A DNA stretch of 64,000 nt from Gammaproteobacteria bacterium (lineage in GTDB: Bacteria > Pseudomonadota > Gammaproteobacteria > SZUA-229). The notes under the pieces were generated by a model. That model saw nothing but the letters and a program-made list of their open reading frames with translations, did not search any database and was not told the origin of the DNA. Below, piece after piece: positions 1-9,614 of the stretch. The position numbers and the translations under genes were made by a program. Numbering within the stretch: position 1 is the first letter of the stretch; every line of letters begins with the position of its first letter. Location: contig JAOULC010000003.1 in the NCBI GenBank assembly GCA_029882215.1, positions 62,001-126,000 of the forward strand, in the 5' to 3' direction.

Positions 1-1503
1 TGCAACTCGCTGTTTTTCACCACCCGATAATTTCAGCCCTCTTTCACCGACAATGGTTTGATAACCTTCCGGCAAGCTGCTGATGAATGTGTGTATATTG
101 GCCATTTCAGCCGCTTTATAAACATCCTGCTCGCTAGAGTCCGGTTTTGCATAAATAATATTATTGTATATGGTGTCATTAAACAGCACCGTATCCTGCG
201 GTACGATGCCGATGGCATCTCGTAAACTTTTTTGACTGACGTCCTTTATATCCTGACCGTCAATTAATACCGCGCCGCTATCGGTATCATAAAATCTGAA
301 CAATAAACGAGTAATCGTGGACTTACCGGCACCGGAAGCACCGACAATGGCCACTTTATGGCCAGACGGTACTTTGAAACTGATATTATTTAATATCTGG
401 CGGTCGCTGTTATAGCAAAAGCTGACATTGTTAAATTCAATTTCAGCGGCCGTTAAGATTAAAGTCGCCGCATTGGCTTTATCCTGAATCTCTGCTTTTT
501 TATCTAACAGTTTGATCATCAGATCCATGTCGGCCAGTGAATATTTAAGCGCCCGGTATATCACCCCTAAAAAACCCAATGGCATAAACAGCTGCAACAT
601 CATGGTATTGACCAGTACCAGATCACCCAGTGTCATATTGCCATCGACCACACCTTTGGCGGCGTATATCATGATAAAGGTAACGCCGACGGTAATCACA
701 GCACCCTGACCAAAGTTCAGCAATGACATGGAGTTCTGGCTTTTAACCGCGGTGTCTTCCCATTCATTCATGGTTTTGTTGTAACGGCTTATTTCATATT
801 CTTCGTTGGTGAAATACTTTACCGTTTCATAATTAATCAGTCCGTCAATAGCCTGGCTGTTAGCCTCAGAATCCAGCCGGTTCATGGCATGGCGGTAATG
901 CATGCGCCACTCGGTAATGGCCAGTGTAAAGACGATATAAACCACCACGGTCAGTGCAGTAACGAGCGCAAACTTCCAGTTATACTGAGTTAATAAAATA
1001 CCGGCAACCAGCAAAAACTCTGCAATGGTCGGGACGATATTAAACACCAGATAATTCATGATTGAACTGAGGCTCTGTGTGCCACGTTCAAGATCGCGGC
1101 TAATGCCACCGGTTTTCCGCTCAAGATGAAAGCGCAGCGACAACTGATACAGATGCGTTAATACCTGCATGGAGAGTTTTTTAATCGCGCCGTAACGAAC
1201 CCTGGCAAACACTGCATCACGCAGTTCATTAAACAAGCCACTGGTGAGGCGCAATGCACCATAACCCAGTAATAATGAGAGCGGCAAATACAGCGTCAGG
1301 GTATCTTTTGAATGATCCAGCAGATCAATAATTTCTTTTAATACTAACGGCATTCCCACCACCGCCAGTTTCGAAACCACCAGAAACAACAGCGCCATTA
1401 ATGCCCTGCCCTTGTAATCCCAGAGAAAGGGCAGCATTCTTTTAATGTTTCTAATGTCGGTGCGGGAACGGTGTGGTGCAGTTACGGGTCGGCTATCAAT
1501 CAT
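1..1503 (-). CDS. Atm1/HMT1-type ABC exporter, permease-ATPase fusion (3' end cut by window)
   Basis: A half-size ABC exporter, an inner-membrane permease fused to an ATPase. The ATG is at 1503 and the frame stays open for 501 codons to the window edge, so the last ~100 residues are missing. Residues ~25-300 hold the hydrophobic six-helix domain, including the segment GGISRDLERGTQ. The nucleotide-binding domain follows with Walker A (GASGAGKST), a Q-loop region (GIVPQDTVLFND) and the signature LSGGEKQR, which reads into the edge. The Walker B motif lies outside the window. LSGGEKQR and the ISRDLERG stretch fit the Atm1/ABCB7/HMT1 branch, which exports glutathione-linked or metal-related compounds; the substrate here is inferred only from family. 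It diverges from the RND efflux pair across an 88-bp gap. Confidence 0.85.
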   Translation of the reverse strand, partial: MIDSRPVTAPHRSRTDIRNIKRMLPFLWDYKGRALMALLFLVVSKLAVVGMPLVLKEIIDLLDHSKDTLTLYLPLSLLLGYGALRLTSGLFNELRDAVFARVRYGAIKKLSMQVLTHLYQLSLRFHLERKTGGISRDLERGTQSLSSIMNYLVFNIVPTIAEFLLVAGILLTQYNWKFALVTALTVVVYIVFTLAITEWRMHYRHAMNRLDSEANSQAIDGLINYETVKYFTNEEYEISRYNKTMNEWEDTAVKSQNSMSLLNFGQGAVITVGVTFIMIYAAKGVVDGNMTLGDLVLVNTMMLQLFMPLGFLGVIYRALKYSLADMDLMIKLLDKKAEIQDKANAATLILTAAEIEFNNVSFCYNSDRQILNNISFKVPSGHKVAIVGASGAGKSTITRLLFRFYDTDSGAVLIDGQDIKDVSQKSLRDAIGIVPQDTVLFNDTIYNNIIYAKPDSSEQDVYKAAEMANIHTFISSLPEGYQTIVGERGLKLSGGEKQRVA

Positions 1504-1591
1504 CTGGTAGTATTCTTAATTTAAGGCTGACTTTATCTTGTATAAAATTGTATTTAAAGACACAATTCAGCGATATGAAAATTATAAAGAA

Positions 1592-2650
1592 ATGAATATG
1601 CAATATGCTAAAGCATTCATAGCCATCTTAATCTCAGGGTTATTACTATCGGGCTGTGATCAGTCACCAAAACAGTCAGCTAAAGACAAATCAAACCCGC
1701 ATCAGGTCAACAGCGAACTGCTAACGATTGAAAGCAGCACTGTTAAGCGCCGTTTCAATGGTCTTATCATCGCACCAAACACAATAAAAATCAGCAACCA
1801 AATCGACGGCAATATCATCAGCATGCCTTACCGGGTTGGCTCGGTTGTCAATAAAGGCGACGTACTGGTTCAGCTCGACAGCCGCCTGACGAAAGCCGAA
1901 CACCTTAAAGCCCTGGCCAGCCTTGAAAAAGCCACACAGGACTTACAAAGAATAAAACAATTAATACCCAGACAACTGGCTTCCGCTGAGGAATTATCGG
2001 CTGCCACCACCGAGCAAAAGCTGGCGCAGGCTAATCTCACTTTAAAAACGATCCAGCTTGACCGCAGCACCATTAAAGCCCCCTTTAGCGGTGTTATTAG
2101 TGAACGATTATTTGAACCCGGTGATACCGTTGCGGTTAATACTAAGCTGCTGACACTGGTCGACAAATCCAGTCTCATTATTAAAAGCGCCATTCCTGAG
2201 AGTTTTATTTCATATATATTCATTAATAAAACAGTCGAGATACAGATACCGTCACTGGCACTTTCGCTAGACGGGAAAATTTCAAGCATTTACCCAACTG
2301 TTGACAGTCGAACTCAGCAAATTCCGCTTGAAGTAAGTTTTACCGCTGATAACTCACAACTGTCGCCGGGGCAGTTTGCCCAGCTGATCATTACGCACAA
2401 AACCGCAGAAAAAATTCTGATTCCGGTGAATTCGGTTCAGTACGACACTCAGGGCACCTGGGTATATACCATTGACAGCCAGCAACAGGCACAGCAGACA
2501 TGGATTACCACCGCTCAGAATCTCAACAATAAAATCGAAGTGATCAGCGGATTAAAAGCCGGTGATCATATTATAACTAACGGCTTTATTGGTTTACGGC
2601 CCGGTAAAAAAGTCATTTCCGAGACACTACTAAATAGTCAGCCTAAATAA
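1592..2650 (+). CDS. RND efflux periplasmic adaptor (membrane-fusion protein), lipoprotein
   Basis: Periplasmic adaptor of a tripartite RND pump, linking the inner-membrane transporter encoded next to an outer-membrane channel that is not in the window. I place the start at 1592 rather than the longer in-frame start at 1538, because the protein then opens with a lipoprotein signal ending in the lipobox LLSGC. A biotinyl-lipoyl-like segment (GNIISMPYRVGSVVNKGDVL) is followed by a helical hairpin, a second lipoyl half (IKAPFSGVISERLFEPGDTV) and a beta-barrel/membrane-proximal C-terminus with LSPGQFAQL and GLRPGKKV. Its stop overlaps the start of the permease gene by one base (TAATG), so the two are translationally coupled. 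The substrate is unknown. Confidence 0.88.
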   Translation: MNMQYAKAFIAILISGLLLSGCDQSPKQSAKDKSNPHQVNSELLTIESSTVKRRFNGLIIAPNTIKISNQIDGNIISMPYRVGSVVNKGDVLVQLDSRLTKAEHLKALASLEKATQDLQRIKQLIPRQLASAEELSAATTEQKLAQANLTLKTIQLDRSTIKAPFSGVISERLFEPGDTVAVNTKLLTLVDKSSLIIKSAIPESFISYIFINKTVEIQIPSLALSLDGKISSIYPTVDSRTQQIPLEVSFTADNSQLSPGQFAQLIITHKTAEKILIPVNSVQYDTQGTWVYTIDSQQQAQQTWITTAQNLNNKIEVISGLKAGDHIITNGFIGLRPGKKVISETLLNSQPK

Positions 2651-5600
2651 TGCAGTCGAATTCACACAACAAGGGCGGTCTGGCTCGCTGGTCAATAAGC
2701 AACCCGGTCTCTGTGTCAGTCATTCTTATGACCATTGTTGTAATGGGTATTTTTTCATTAAGTCGCTTAGGCGTGGATTTATTACCGCAGTTAATTTATC
2801 CGGAGGTTCGCATCAGGATCCTCAACCCGGGTGTGCCGGCAGCTATTATGGAAGACGAGATAACCCGTCAGCTGGAAGAACAGTTAGCCATTACAGAAAA
2901 TGCCACTAATATTCAGTCACGCTCATCCGAAGGCCGGTCAAATGTTGATCTGTCATTCCCCTACGGCACCGATATCAATATTGCATTACGCGACGCCAGT
3001 ACCCGTCTTGACCGTGCCAAACGTTTTCTGCCAACCGATATTGATCCGCCGGTTATTTATAAACGCGATCCGTCACAAATTCCTATTATGGAGCTGATCA
3101 TCAGTTCCGATAATAAAACACCGGTCGAGTTGCGCAGCTGGGTAGATTATAACTTCGGTAAATGGTTTCTGAATTTACCCGGAGTAGCGGCCACCGAAGT
3201 GGGTGGCGGATTAATACGCGAAATTAATATCATCGTTGATCAGAACAAACTTAATCATTATGGTTTCAGTATTGATGATGTAATCAGCCAGTTAGAAAAA
3301 GAAAACCAGGATACACCGGGAGGAAAATTATTTGGCGAGCAACAGGAAATCAGTATCAGAGCCCTTGGCCGCTTTGACAGCATAGAACAGATTGCCAATA
3401 CCTTTATCAGTAAAGAAACCTCAGGCGGTATCAGAACCATTAAATTACTGGATATCGCCAGTATAGAAAACACGCATGAAGATGAGCGGTTAAAAATTCG
3501 TCTTAACGGTGTACAAGGCGTAAAACTTTCGATTCAAAAACAGCCATCTGCTAACACGGTGGAAGTTGTCGATCAGGTAAAAAACCGCTTAGACTGGCTC
3601 AAAGACAATCAGCTGATCGCCGACAACATCAGAGTACAAACCGTCGGTGATCAGTCGGTATTTATCCGCCACTCTGTCAATAATGCAGCAACAGCTGCCG
3701 TCAGCGGTGCCTTACTGGCGATGCTGGTGGTTTACTTATTTCTGGGTAACTTTACCCGCACATTAATTATCGGCAGTGCAATACCCATCGCGATTCTCGT
3801 TACCTTTATCATCATGAGCATTGCCGGTATCACTCTTAATATCATGACACTGGGCGGACTGGCTCTGGGCATCGGCATGCTGGTAGACAGCACCATAGTT
3901 ATGCTTGAAAACATTTCCCGCCATCAGCAGGAAGGTGAAGGCCAGAAAGAAGCCGCTTTACATGCAGCGGCAGAAGTTAACAGCCCGATTATTGCATCGA
4001 CCAGTACCAACCTGGTTGCTGTACTGCCCTTTTTACTGGTGGGTGGTCTGACCGGATTATTATTCAAAGAGTTAATCATCACCATTGCAGCCGCAATGAT
4101 CGCCTCACTCTTTGTAGCCATGACAGTTGTACCTGCACTGGGCTCATTAATTAAAAAATCACAGGCTAAAAACCTGCTGTCTTTAGACAGGGTTATTGAT
4201 GTTTATAAACAAATCAATAAAAAAATCATTGCAAAACCTGCGATTGTGGTCAGTATATTTCTGCCTTTATTCATTATCAGTGTTTATTACTTTAACCAGA
4301 CAGGCAGTATCTTTTTACCGAAGACAGATGAAGGCAATATAGACTTTAATATCACCACTGACAGCGGCACTCAGTTAGATCAGATGGATGGCATCGTCTA
4401 TAAACTGGAAAACCTGCTGTTGAACGACCCGGCTGTCGAGTCTGTTTTTTCAACCGTCGGTGGCTTTGTGTTTGGCCGCTCGGAGTACCTTGAAAGTAAC
4501 CGGAGCTCTTTACGCATTCAGTTGAAAAAGAATGCCACCGGTAAATACAACAGTGAAGAATGGATAAAATCCATTAAGAATAAAATAAAAGCATTAAAAC
4601 TCACAGGTATTAAAACCCGCATACAGCTGCGAGGTGTCAGAGGTGTGCGACTTAATTCTGGCAATGATGACATCAGTATTCGTGTCAGAGGTCAGGATTT
4701 GAATACGCTGGCCCGTATCGGCAATGAAATTGTTGACCTGATTAAACCTGTTAAGGGACTGACAAATGTTGAGCATCAGTATGAGGATTCTGAAAAAGAA
4801 CTCACTATCGCATTAAAACGGGAAATAACCAGCAGCCTGAATATCAGCTCAAAAGATATTGGGCGTGCGGTAAGGCTCTCGTTAGATGGCATCATCGTCA
4901 GTGATTTTATTGAACAGGATCAGCAGTTCAATATCAGACTGCGCTATGACAAAAAATCAGTCGCTAATGTCAGCGACCTGAACAATATCATTGTTGCTTA
5001 CCGCAGCAATAAACCCATTTATCTGGCAGATGTGGCTGATTACAAAACCATTGCCAGCACAAAAAATATTTACCGTGATAAACAGCAGCGCTTTATAGAA
5101 ATTTCTGCATCACTGGATTCAAAAACGACATTACAGGCTGCTCTCGCTGAGATTGAATTAAAACTTCGCGACTACCGTCTGCCAGACGGCTACACGCGTT
5201 ATCAGAGTGATGATGCAAAAACACTGCAACAGGGACAGGCACAGGGCATGACACTGATGTTTCTGGCCTTATTTCTGGTGTTTGTTGTTATGGCCATTCA
5301 GTATGAGTCATTTCTCAACCCGTTTATTATTTTACTGACCATACCTTTTACAATTATCGGCGTTGTCTTCGGTATTTATCTCACCGGCATCGCACTCTCC
5401 ATGTCAGTCTGGCTGGGTATTATTATGCTCGCCGGCATTGTGGTAAATAACGCCATTGTCATGGTAGAACAAATCGAAATAGAAAAAGCCAGCGGCTCCC
5501 CTGTTGATCAGGCGATTATTAATGCCGCAGCAATACGCTTTAAACCCATACTGATGACAACCCTGACAACGGTTATTGGCATGACGCCACTGGCTCTGGG

Positions 5601-5727
5601 ACTGGGTGAAGGCTCTGAAATGCTACAGCCACTGGCAATCGTGACGGTTTATGGCCTGAGTTTCTCAATGCTGGTGAGTTTATTGTTATTACCTGCTTTT
5701 TATAAGCTACTGAATAAAAATATATAA
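2650..5727 (+). CDS. RND efflux permease (AcrB/HAE-like)
   Basis: Inner-membrane proton-driven efflux pump of 1025 aa, the usual length for the family. It shows the duplicated RND plan: an N-terminal helix, a large periplasmic loop (~residues 35-335), helices 2-6, a second helix 7 and loop, and helices 8-12. The helix-4 proton relay reads GIGMLVDSTIVMLENI. It keeps the first aspartate of the AcrB Asp-Asp pair but has serine at the second, a variant known in several RND branches. The helix-10 counterpart (LAGIVVNNAIVMVEQI) is conserved. The sequence resembles hydrophobe/amphiphile pumps more than CzcA-type metal pumps, but the substrate cannot be read from it. It forms an operon with the adaptor at 1592. 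Confidence 0.9.
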   Translation: MQSNSHNKGGLARWSISNPVSVSVILMTIVVMGIFSLSRLGVDLLPQLIYPEVRIRILNPGVPAAIMEDEITRQLEEQLAITENATNIQSRSSEGRSNVDLSFPYGTDINIALRDASTRLDRAKRFLPTDIDPPVIYKRDPSQIPIMELIISSDNKTPVELRSWVDYNFGKWFLNLPGVAATEVGGGLIREINIIVDQNKLNHYGFSIDDVISQLEKENQDTPGGKLFGEQQEISIRALGRFDSIEQIANTFISKETSGGIRTIKLLDIASIENTHEDERLKIRLNGVQGVKLSIQKQPSANTVEVVDQVKNRLDWLKDNQLIADNIRVQTVGDQSVFIRHSVNNAATAAVSGALLAMLVVYLFLGNFTRTLIIGSAIPIAILVTFIIMSIAGITLNIMTLGGLALGIGMLVDSTIVMLENISRHQQEGEGQKEAALHAAAEVNSPIIASTSTNLVAVLPFLLVGGLTGLLFKELIITIAAAMIASLFVAMTVVPALGSLIKKSQAKNLLSLDRVIDVYKQINKKIIAKPAIVVSIFLPLFIISVYYFNQTGSIFLPKTDEGNIDFNITTDSGTQLDQMDGIVYKLENLLLNDPAVESVFSTVGGFVFGRSEYLESNRSSLRIQLKKNATGKYNSEEWIKSIKNKIKALKLTGIKTRIQLRGVRGVRLNSGNDDISIRVRGQDLNTLARIGNEIVDLIKPVKGLTNVEHQYEDSEKELTIALKREITSSLNISSKDIGRAVRLSLDGIIVSDFIEQDQQFNIRLRYDKKSVANVSDLNNIIVAYRSNKPIYLADVADYKTIASTKNIYRDKQQRFIEISASLDSKTTLQAALAEIELKLRDYRLPDGYTRYQSDDAKTLQQGQAQGMTLMFLALFLVFVVMAIQYESFLNPFIILLTIPFTIIGVVFGIYLTGIALSMSVWLGIIMLAGIVVNNAIVMVEQIEIEKASGSPVDQAIINAAAIRFKPILMTTLTTVIGMTPLALGLGEGSEMLQPLAIVTVYGLSFSMLVSLLLLPAFYKLLNKNI

Positions 5728-5744
5728 ATAAATTTAACTCAGAT

Positions 5745-5773
5745 AAAAAAGCTGCTAACGATAACGGCTTTTT
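5745..5773. terminator. Bidirectional terminator between RND permease and relA
   Basis: A hairpin with arms AAAAAGCTG (5746-5754) and CGGCTTTTT (5765-5773) around a 10-nt loop, one G-T pair. It is flanked by A and T runs, so it can serve both convergent genes. Confidence 0.6.
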
Positions 5774-5809
5774 ATTTTTAACTTTATCAGGAAACAGTCA
5801 CTGCTTGAA

Positions 5810-7978
5810 TTAGCTTTGTCTATAAACTTTAATCACATTTCTCAGCTGCATGATTTTATCCGATACTTTTTGCAGCTGCTCAAGATCATAAATTTCAATA
5901 GTCAGTTTTATGTCTGCAGTTTGAGTTTTCCGGTCAGATGAGGTCTGGAAACTCAGTACATTTATTTTCATATCAGAAAGCAGGTTTGTAATATCCCGCA
6001 GCAAACCGGTGCGATCAATCGCTTCAATCATCAGGCCGATTTCAAATATTTGATTATCCTGATACGACCATTCAACAGAGATTAAATTCCCCTGCTTATC
6101 ATCATCAAGATTCAGAATATTATTGCAGTCAACGCGGTGTACAGAAACGCCTTTTTCACGGGTGATAAAGCCGACGATATCATCACCCGGAACCGGTTTG
6201 CAGCAACTGGCAATAGTGGTAAACAGATTACCCACACCACTGACATTAATGGCCTGCGAACCGGCTTTACTTGCCGGCTTTTTAAGCCTTGGCTTTGCCG
6301 GAATTTTCTTTACTGCTTCATCCGCACATAACTGACTGAAAGCTGATAACAGCTGGCCGCTTGTAATATCCCCGCGCCCTACTTTTGCCTGCCACTCCTC
6401 TTCTGTTTGCAGTTTAAAGTGTTTGATTAAATGATTAATATCGGGTTGTTGGATGTGCATGCGCTTTAATTCACGATCAATAATTGCTTTACCATCAATA
6501 ATATTTTGTTCATAGTCCTGCTGCCGAAACCAGGCTTTAACCTTAGACCTTGCTCGATTACTGGTAAGATAACCGAGATTCGGGTTCATCCAGTCACGGC
6601 TTGGTCTGGCGGTTTTTGAAGTAAGTATTTCAACCTGCGAGCCGTTTTCAAGTTCTGTAGTTAACGGCACAATCCGTCCGTTTACCTTTGCTCCGCGGCA
6701 TTTATGACCCACTTCGGTATGCACGTTGTAGGCAAAATCCAGCGGTGTTGAGCCCTGAGCCAGGTCAATAACTTTTCCCTGCGGGGTCAAAACAAAAACA
6801 CGGTCAGAAAATAAATCGGTTTTGAAATTATCTAATAATTCGTCTTCTTCGGTTTCTGATGTGTCGAGTAATTTGCGGATTGAAACAATGGTTTGTTGCA
6901 GCACATCATCCTGCGCGGAGCGTTCCTTGTAACGCCAGTGAGCTGCTACTCCGTACTCGGCAAACTCATGCATCGCTGTGGTCCTTATCTGTATTTCTAC
7001 CGGCTTCCCTTCCGGTCCGTATACTGCCGAGTGCAGACTCTGGTAACCATTTTCTTTTGTATTGGCAATGTAATCATCAAACTCTTTCGCGATATGTCGC
7101 CAGTGACCGTGAATCAACCCCAGAACGGTGTAACATTCAGCAACTGTTTCTACAGTAATCCTGATTGCGCGCACATCAAAAAGTTCTGAAAACTTTTTAT
7201 GTTTATGTGTCATTTTCGACCAGATACTGTAGATATGTTTTGGCCGGCCATAAACATGTGCTTTGATTGCATTATCATCCAGCAATGTTTTTATTTCACT
7301 GACGACACGGTTGATATAGAGTTCTCTTTCCTCTCTTTTTTCCTCCAGCATTTTTGCAATATGCTTATAAACATCAGGGTATAAATAACGAAATGAGAGG
7401 TCTTCGAGTTCCCATTTGAGCTGACCAATTCCGAGACGGTTGGCAATGGGTGCAAATATTTCCAGTGTTTCTGTTGCAGTGGCTTCACGCTCCAGAGTAT
7501 CGGTGTGTGCCAGTTCACGCAGTCTTTGTACACGAAAGGCCAGTTTGATTAAGACTACCCTTACATCATCAACCATGACCAGCAACATTCTTCTTAATCG
7601 TTCTGTCTGCTCTTTATTGTCTGTTTGTGCCGCTTTAAAGCCGTGCAGCTTTTCAAGACTGTGCACCATGGTATGAATTTCTTCACCAAACTCATTCTGA
7701 ATAATTTTATAAAAAGATTCGCAGCGTAAGCGGATGTCACTTAGCAGACAGACAATTAATGTTGTTTCATCAGCACTGAGTTCACTCAGCAATAAGGCAA
7801 CGTCGAGGCTACTGGGCATATCGGATTCTTTATCCTGACTATCCCATGCATAGCGACAGGCGTGATCCAGCGCTGATGAACGAATATGAATATGACCGGA
7901 ATTACTGACGAGAAGATCTAAGTACTCGGAAAACGTGTACTTTGTGGAAATATCTTTCTGTTCTCTGGTATGTTTCAT
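5810..7978 (-). CDS. relA: RelA, GTP pyrophosphokinase ((p)ppGpp synthetase I)
   Basis: Ribosome-associated stringent-response enzyme that makes (p)ppGpp from ATP and GTP/GDP during amino-acid starvation. 722 aa, close to E. coli RelA. Domain order: pseudo-hydrolase (~40-180), synthetase (~235-350, with KHIYSIWSKM and NGYQSLHSAVYGPEG), TGS (~390-455), the Cys-containing insertion (IASCCKPVPGDDIVGF), and a C-terminal ACT domain (~645-722). The hydrolase His-Asp motif is replaced by LLSDIRLRCES, and the synthetase has EFDD (the RelA-type EXDD signature) rather than the RXKD of bifunctional Rel/SpoT. I therefore call monofunctional RelA. It lies 25 bp downstream of fur on the same strand with no evident Shine-Dalgarno of its own. 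Confidence 0.93.
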   Translation of the reverse strand: MKHTREQKDISTKYTFSEYLDLLVSNSGHIHIRSSALDHACRYAWDSQDKESDMPSSLDVALLLSELSADETTLIVCLLSDIRLRCESFYKIIQNEFGEEIHTMVHSLEKLHGFKAAQTDNKEQTERLRRMLLVMVDDVRVVLIKLAFRVQRLRELAHTDTLEREATATETLEIFAPIANRLGIGQLKWELEDLSFRYLYPDVYKHIAKMLEEKREERELYINRVVSEIKTLLDDNAIKAHVYGRPKHIYSIWSKMTHKHKKFSELFDVRAIRITVETVAECYTVLGLIHGHWRHIAKEFDDYIANTKENGYQSLHSAVYGPEGKPVEIQIRTTAMHEFAEYGVAAHWRYKERSAQDDVLQQTIVSIRKLLDTSETEEDELLDNFKTDLFSDRVFVLTPQGKVIDLAQGSTPLDFAYNVHTEVGHKCRGAKVNGRIVPLTTELENGSQVEILTSKTARPSRDWMNPNLGYLTSNRARSKVKAWFRQQDYEQNIIDGKAIIDRELKRMHIQQPDINHLIKHFKLQTEEEWQAKVGRGDITSGQLLSAFSQLCADEAVKKIPAKPRLKKPASKAGSQAINVSGVGNLFTTIASCCKPVPGDDIVGFITREKGVSVHRVDCNNILNLDDDKQGNLISVEWSYQDNQIFEIGLMIEAIDRTGLLRDITNLLSDMKINVLSFQTSSDRKTQTADIKLTIEIYDLEQLQKVSDKIMQLRNVIKVYRQS

Positions 7979-8003
7979 TTTTTATGATGATCACTTATTT
8001 ATT

Positions 8004-8411
8004 TCAGGTACATTTTGCACACGTGCCATAGATAATTAAGTTGTGATCGGTAATGGCATAACCTTTTTCTTTCGCTATTTTCATTTGCTGCTGTTCGATA
8101 ATCTCGTCATAAAACTCATCAACACGCCCGCATTTTACGCACACCAGATGATCATGATGATTTCCCTGATTCAGTTCAAACACAGCCTGACCGCTTTCAA
8201 AGTGATGGCGTGTAACCAGTGAGGCTGACTCAAACTGTGTTAAAACTCTGTACACAGTGGCCAGACCAACTTCTTCCCCCATATCAAGTAATGCTTTATA
8301 AATATCTTCAGCGGTATGATGTCTGGTATTTGAGTTTTCCAACATTTCAAGAATTTTTACCCGTGGCATAGTCACTTTCAGACCGGCTTTTTTTAAATCT
8401 TTGGATTCCAT
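8004..8411 (-). CDS. fur: Fur, ferric uptake regulator
   Basis: Iron-responsive DNA-binding repressor of 135 aa. The N-terminal winged helix (KKAGLKVTMPRVKILEML, then GLATVYRVLTQFE as the recognition region) is followed by the dimerisation/metal domain with the HHDHLVC motif and the pair CVKCGRV. A second pair, CAKC, closes the C-terminus. A strong Shine-Dalgarno (AGGAAAC) precedes the ATG. It diverges from bamE, a pairing common in gammaproteobacteria, and is followed 25 bp later by relA, which is less usual. Zur or another Fur paralogue is possible, but the length, HHDH motif and bamE neighbour favour Fur. I saw no convincing Fur box in the 70-bp fur/bamE gap. Confidence 0.9.
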   Translation of the reverse strand: MESKDLKKAGLKVTMPRVKILEMLENSNTRHHTAEDIYKALLDMGEEVGLATVYRVLTQFESASLVTRHHFESGQAVFELNQGNHHDHLVCVKCGRVDEFYDEIIEQQQMKIAKEKGYAITDHNLIIYGTCAKCT

Positions 8412-8481
8412 AACTGTTTCCTGGTGTAAAATTCTTTCTAAATGAAGTATTATTTGCGTGTTTATTATTGAGTTATTTTAT

Positions 8482-8820
8482 ATGAAATCTATTATCGTTA
8501 CATGCTGTATTCTGTTTGCTTCACTTTTCAATACGGCCTGCACCTCTATTTTGCCGGATGCTCATAAAATAGACATCCAGCAGGGTAATGCTATTAAATC
8601 TGATGAATTAAAAAAATTAACCGTTGGCATGAGTAAAAAGCAGGTGTTACTACTGCTGGGAACTCCAATAATACGTGATGTCTTTCATGACAACCGCTGG
8701 GATTATGTTTATACCTTTAAGAACGGCGGCGGGAGTACGAAATCAATGCGTTTAACGCTTTATTTCAAAGCCTCAACGCTGAGTGAAATTGATAACGTCT
8801 CTTATGTTCCGGAGATGTAG
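8482..8820 (+). CDS. bamE: BamE (SmpA/OmlA), outer-membrane assembly lipoprotein
   Basis: Small lipoprotein of the BAM complex that inserts beta-barrel proteins into the outer membrane. The start is set at 8482, not the in-frame start at 8458, because it yields a clean signal peptide with the lipobox NTAC (Cys20). The mature part matches the family: KIDIQQGN, VGMSKKQVLLLLGTP (the typical VGM...QV...LGTP turn) and RWDYVYTF. At 112 aa it is the expected size. It is transcribed divergently from fur. The Shine-Dalgarno is weak. Confidence 0.9.
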   Translation: MKSIIVTCCILFASLFNTACTSILPDAHKIDIQQGNAIKSDELKKLTVGMSKKQVLLLLGTPIIRDVFHDNRWDYVYTFKNGGGSTKSMRLTLYFKASTLSEIDNVSYVPEM

Positions 8821-8850
8821 TGCGCCTGATCAGCCATATTCCGGTTATGA

Positions 8851-9162
8851 TTACGGCTTTTCATCCGCTGCACCGCCTCCTTTGCTCATTTTCTTTCCTT
8901 CTGCAGCGCGACGTCTGCGAACTTCCTTAGGGTCTGCCAGTAAAGGCCGGTAGATCTCAACCCGGTCCCCTGCTTTAAGGTTATCGGATAGTTTAGCCAT
9001 TTTGCCGAAGATTCCGACTTTATTAACGGCTAAATCAATGTCATCAAAATGTTGTTTGATGCCCGATAATTCTATCGCCTGCTCTACTGTAACCGGCTCA
9101 TCAACCTCCAGACTCAGTAACAACTGTTTATCTGGCAATCCGTACACTACTTCAATATTCAT
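8851..9162 (-). CDS. rnfH: RnfH/RatB family ubiquitin-fold protein (UPF0125)
   Basis: 103-aa beta-grasp protein usually found beside ratA. Seen here: MNIEVVYGLPDKQLLLSLEV, the KVGIFGKMAKL turn, and DRVEIYRPLLADPKEVRRRRA, all hallmarks of the family. Its exact role is not settled; the E. coli relative was named RatB, and homologues occur near rnf genes elsewhere. It overlaps the end of ratA by 4 bp, so the two are coupled. The tail is low-complexity, Lys/Gly/Ala-rich. Confidence 0.85.
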   Translation of the reverse strand: MNIEVVYGLPDKQLLLSLEVDEPVTVEQAIELSGIKQHFDDIDLAVNKVGIFGKMAKLSDNLKAGDRVEIYRPLLADPKEVRRRRAAEGKKMSKGGGAADEKP

Positions 9163-9599
9163 CTTTCGCCGTAAACCTCAACTGCTCTTTTGCAGAATGA
9201 ATCAACCAATGTGTTGGCTATTTTACTGAATACCGGGCCGACTGCCAGTGCTACCAGCTTTGAATTAAACTCGAATTCCAGATCAAGCATCACCTTGCAG
9301 GCCGATGGGTCTTTTAATGGCATAAAGCGCCAGTAGCCCTCGAGATGCTTGAATGGCCCTTCGAGCAATTTCATTTCAATCATCTTATTAGCCTGCAATA
9401 AATTACGGGTTGCAAATGATTTATTCAGCGAGCCTTTGGCAATTTCGACACTGGCCTCAATCACATCATCTGTCTGAGAAATAATATGAGATGAACGACA
9501 CCACGGTAAGAAATCCGGGTAAGCCGCCACATCATTGACTAGGTCATACATTTCAGCGGGGCTGTACATGACCAGTGACTGCCTGGAAATTAAGGGCAT
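9159..9599 (-). CDS. ratA: RatA, START-like ubiquinone-binding (COQ10) protein
   Basis: 146-aa polyketide-cyclase/START-fold protein of the COQ10/RatA family, which binds ubiquinone and is thought to help quinone function; the E. coli protein has also been reported to interfere with 50S subunit joining. Family marks: the opening with VMYSPAEMYDLVNDVAAYPDFLPWC, the LEGPFKHLEGYWRF strand pair, and a C-terminal helix with FCKRAVEVYG. It is first of a two-gene operon with rnfH (4-bp overlap). Downstream of smpB in many relatives, here it lies on the other side of a symporter gene. Confidence 0.87.
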   Translation of the reverse strand: MPLISRQSLVMYSPAEMYDLVNDVAAYPDFLPWCRSSHIISQTDDVIEASVEIAKGSLNKSFATRNLLQANKMIEMKLLEGPFKHLEGYWRFMPLKDPSACKVMLDLEFEFNSKLVALAVGPVFSKIANTLVDSFCKRAVEVYGER

Positions 9600-9614
9600 T
9601 TTATACGGTACCTT

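Noticed and set aside
1870-2289. 139-aa minus-strand frame
   Set aside because: Antisense of the RND adaptor; no domain or ribosome site.
6123-6335. Two overlapping plus-strand frames opposite relA
   Set aside because: They lie wholly inside relA and show no recognisable motif.
8412-8481. Fur box in the fur/bamE gap
   Set aside because: AT-rich with a few partial hexamers, but no match good enough to GATAAT-type repeats.
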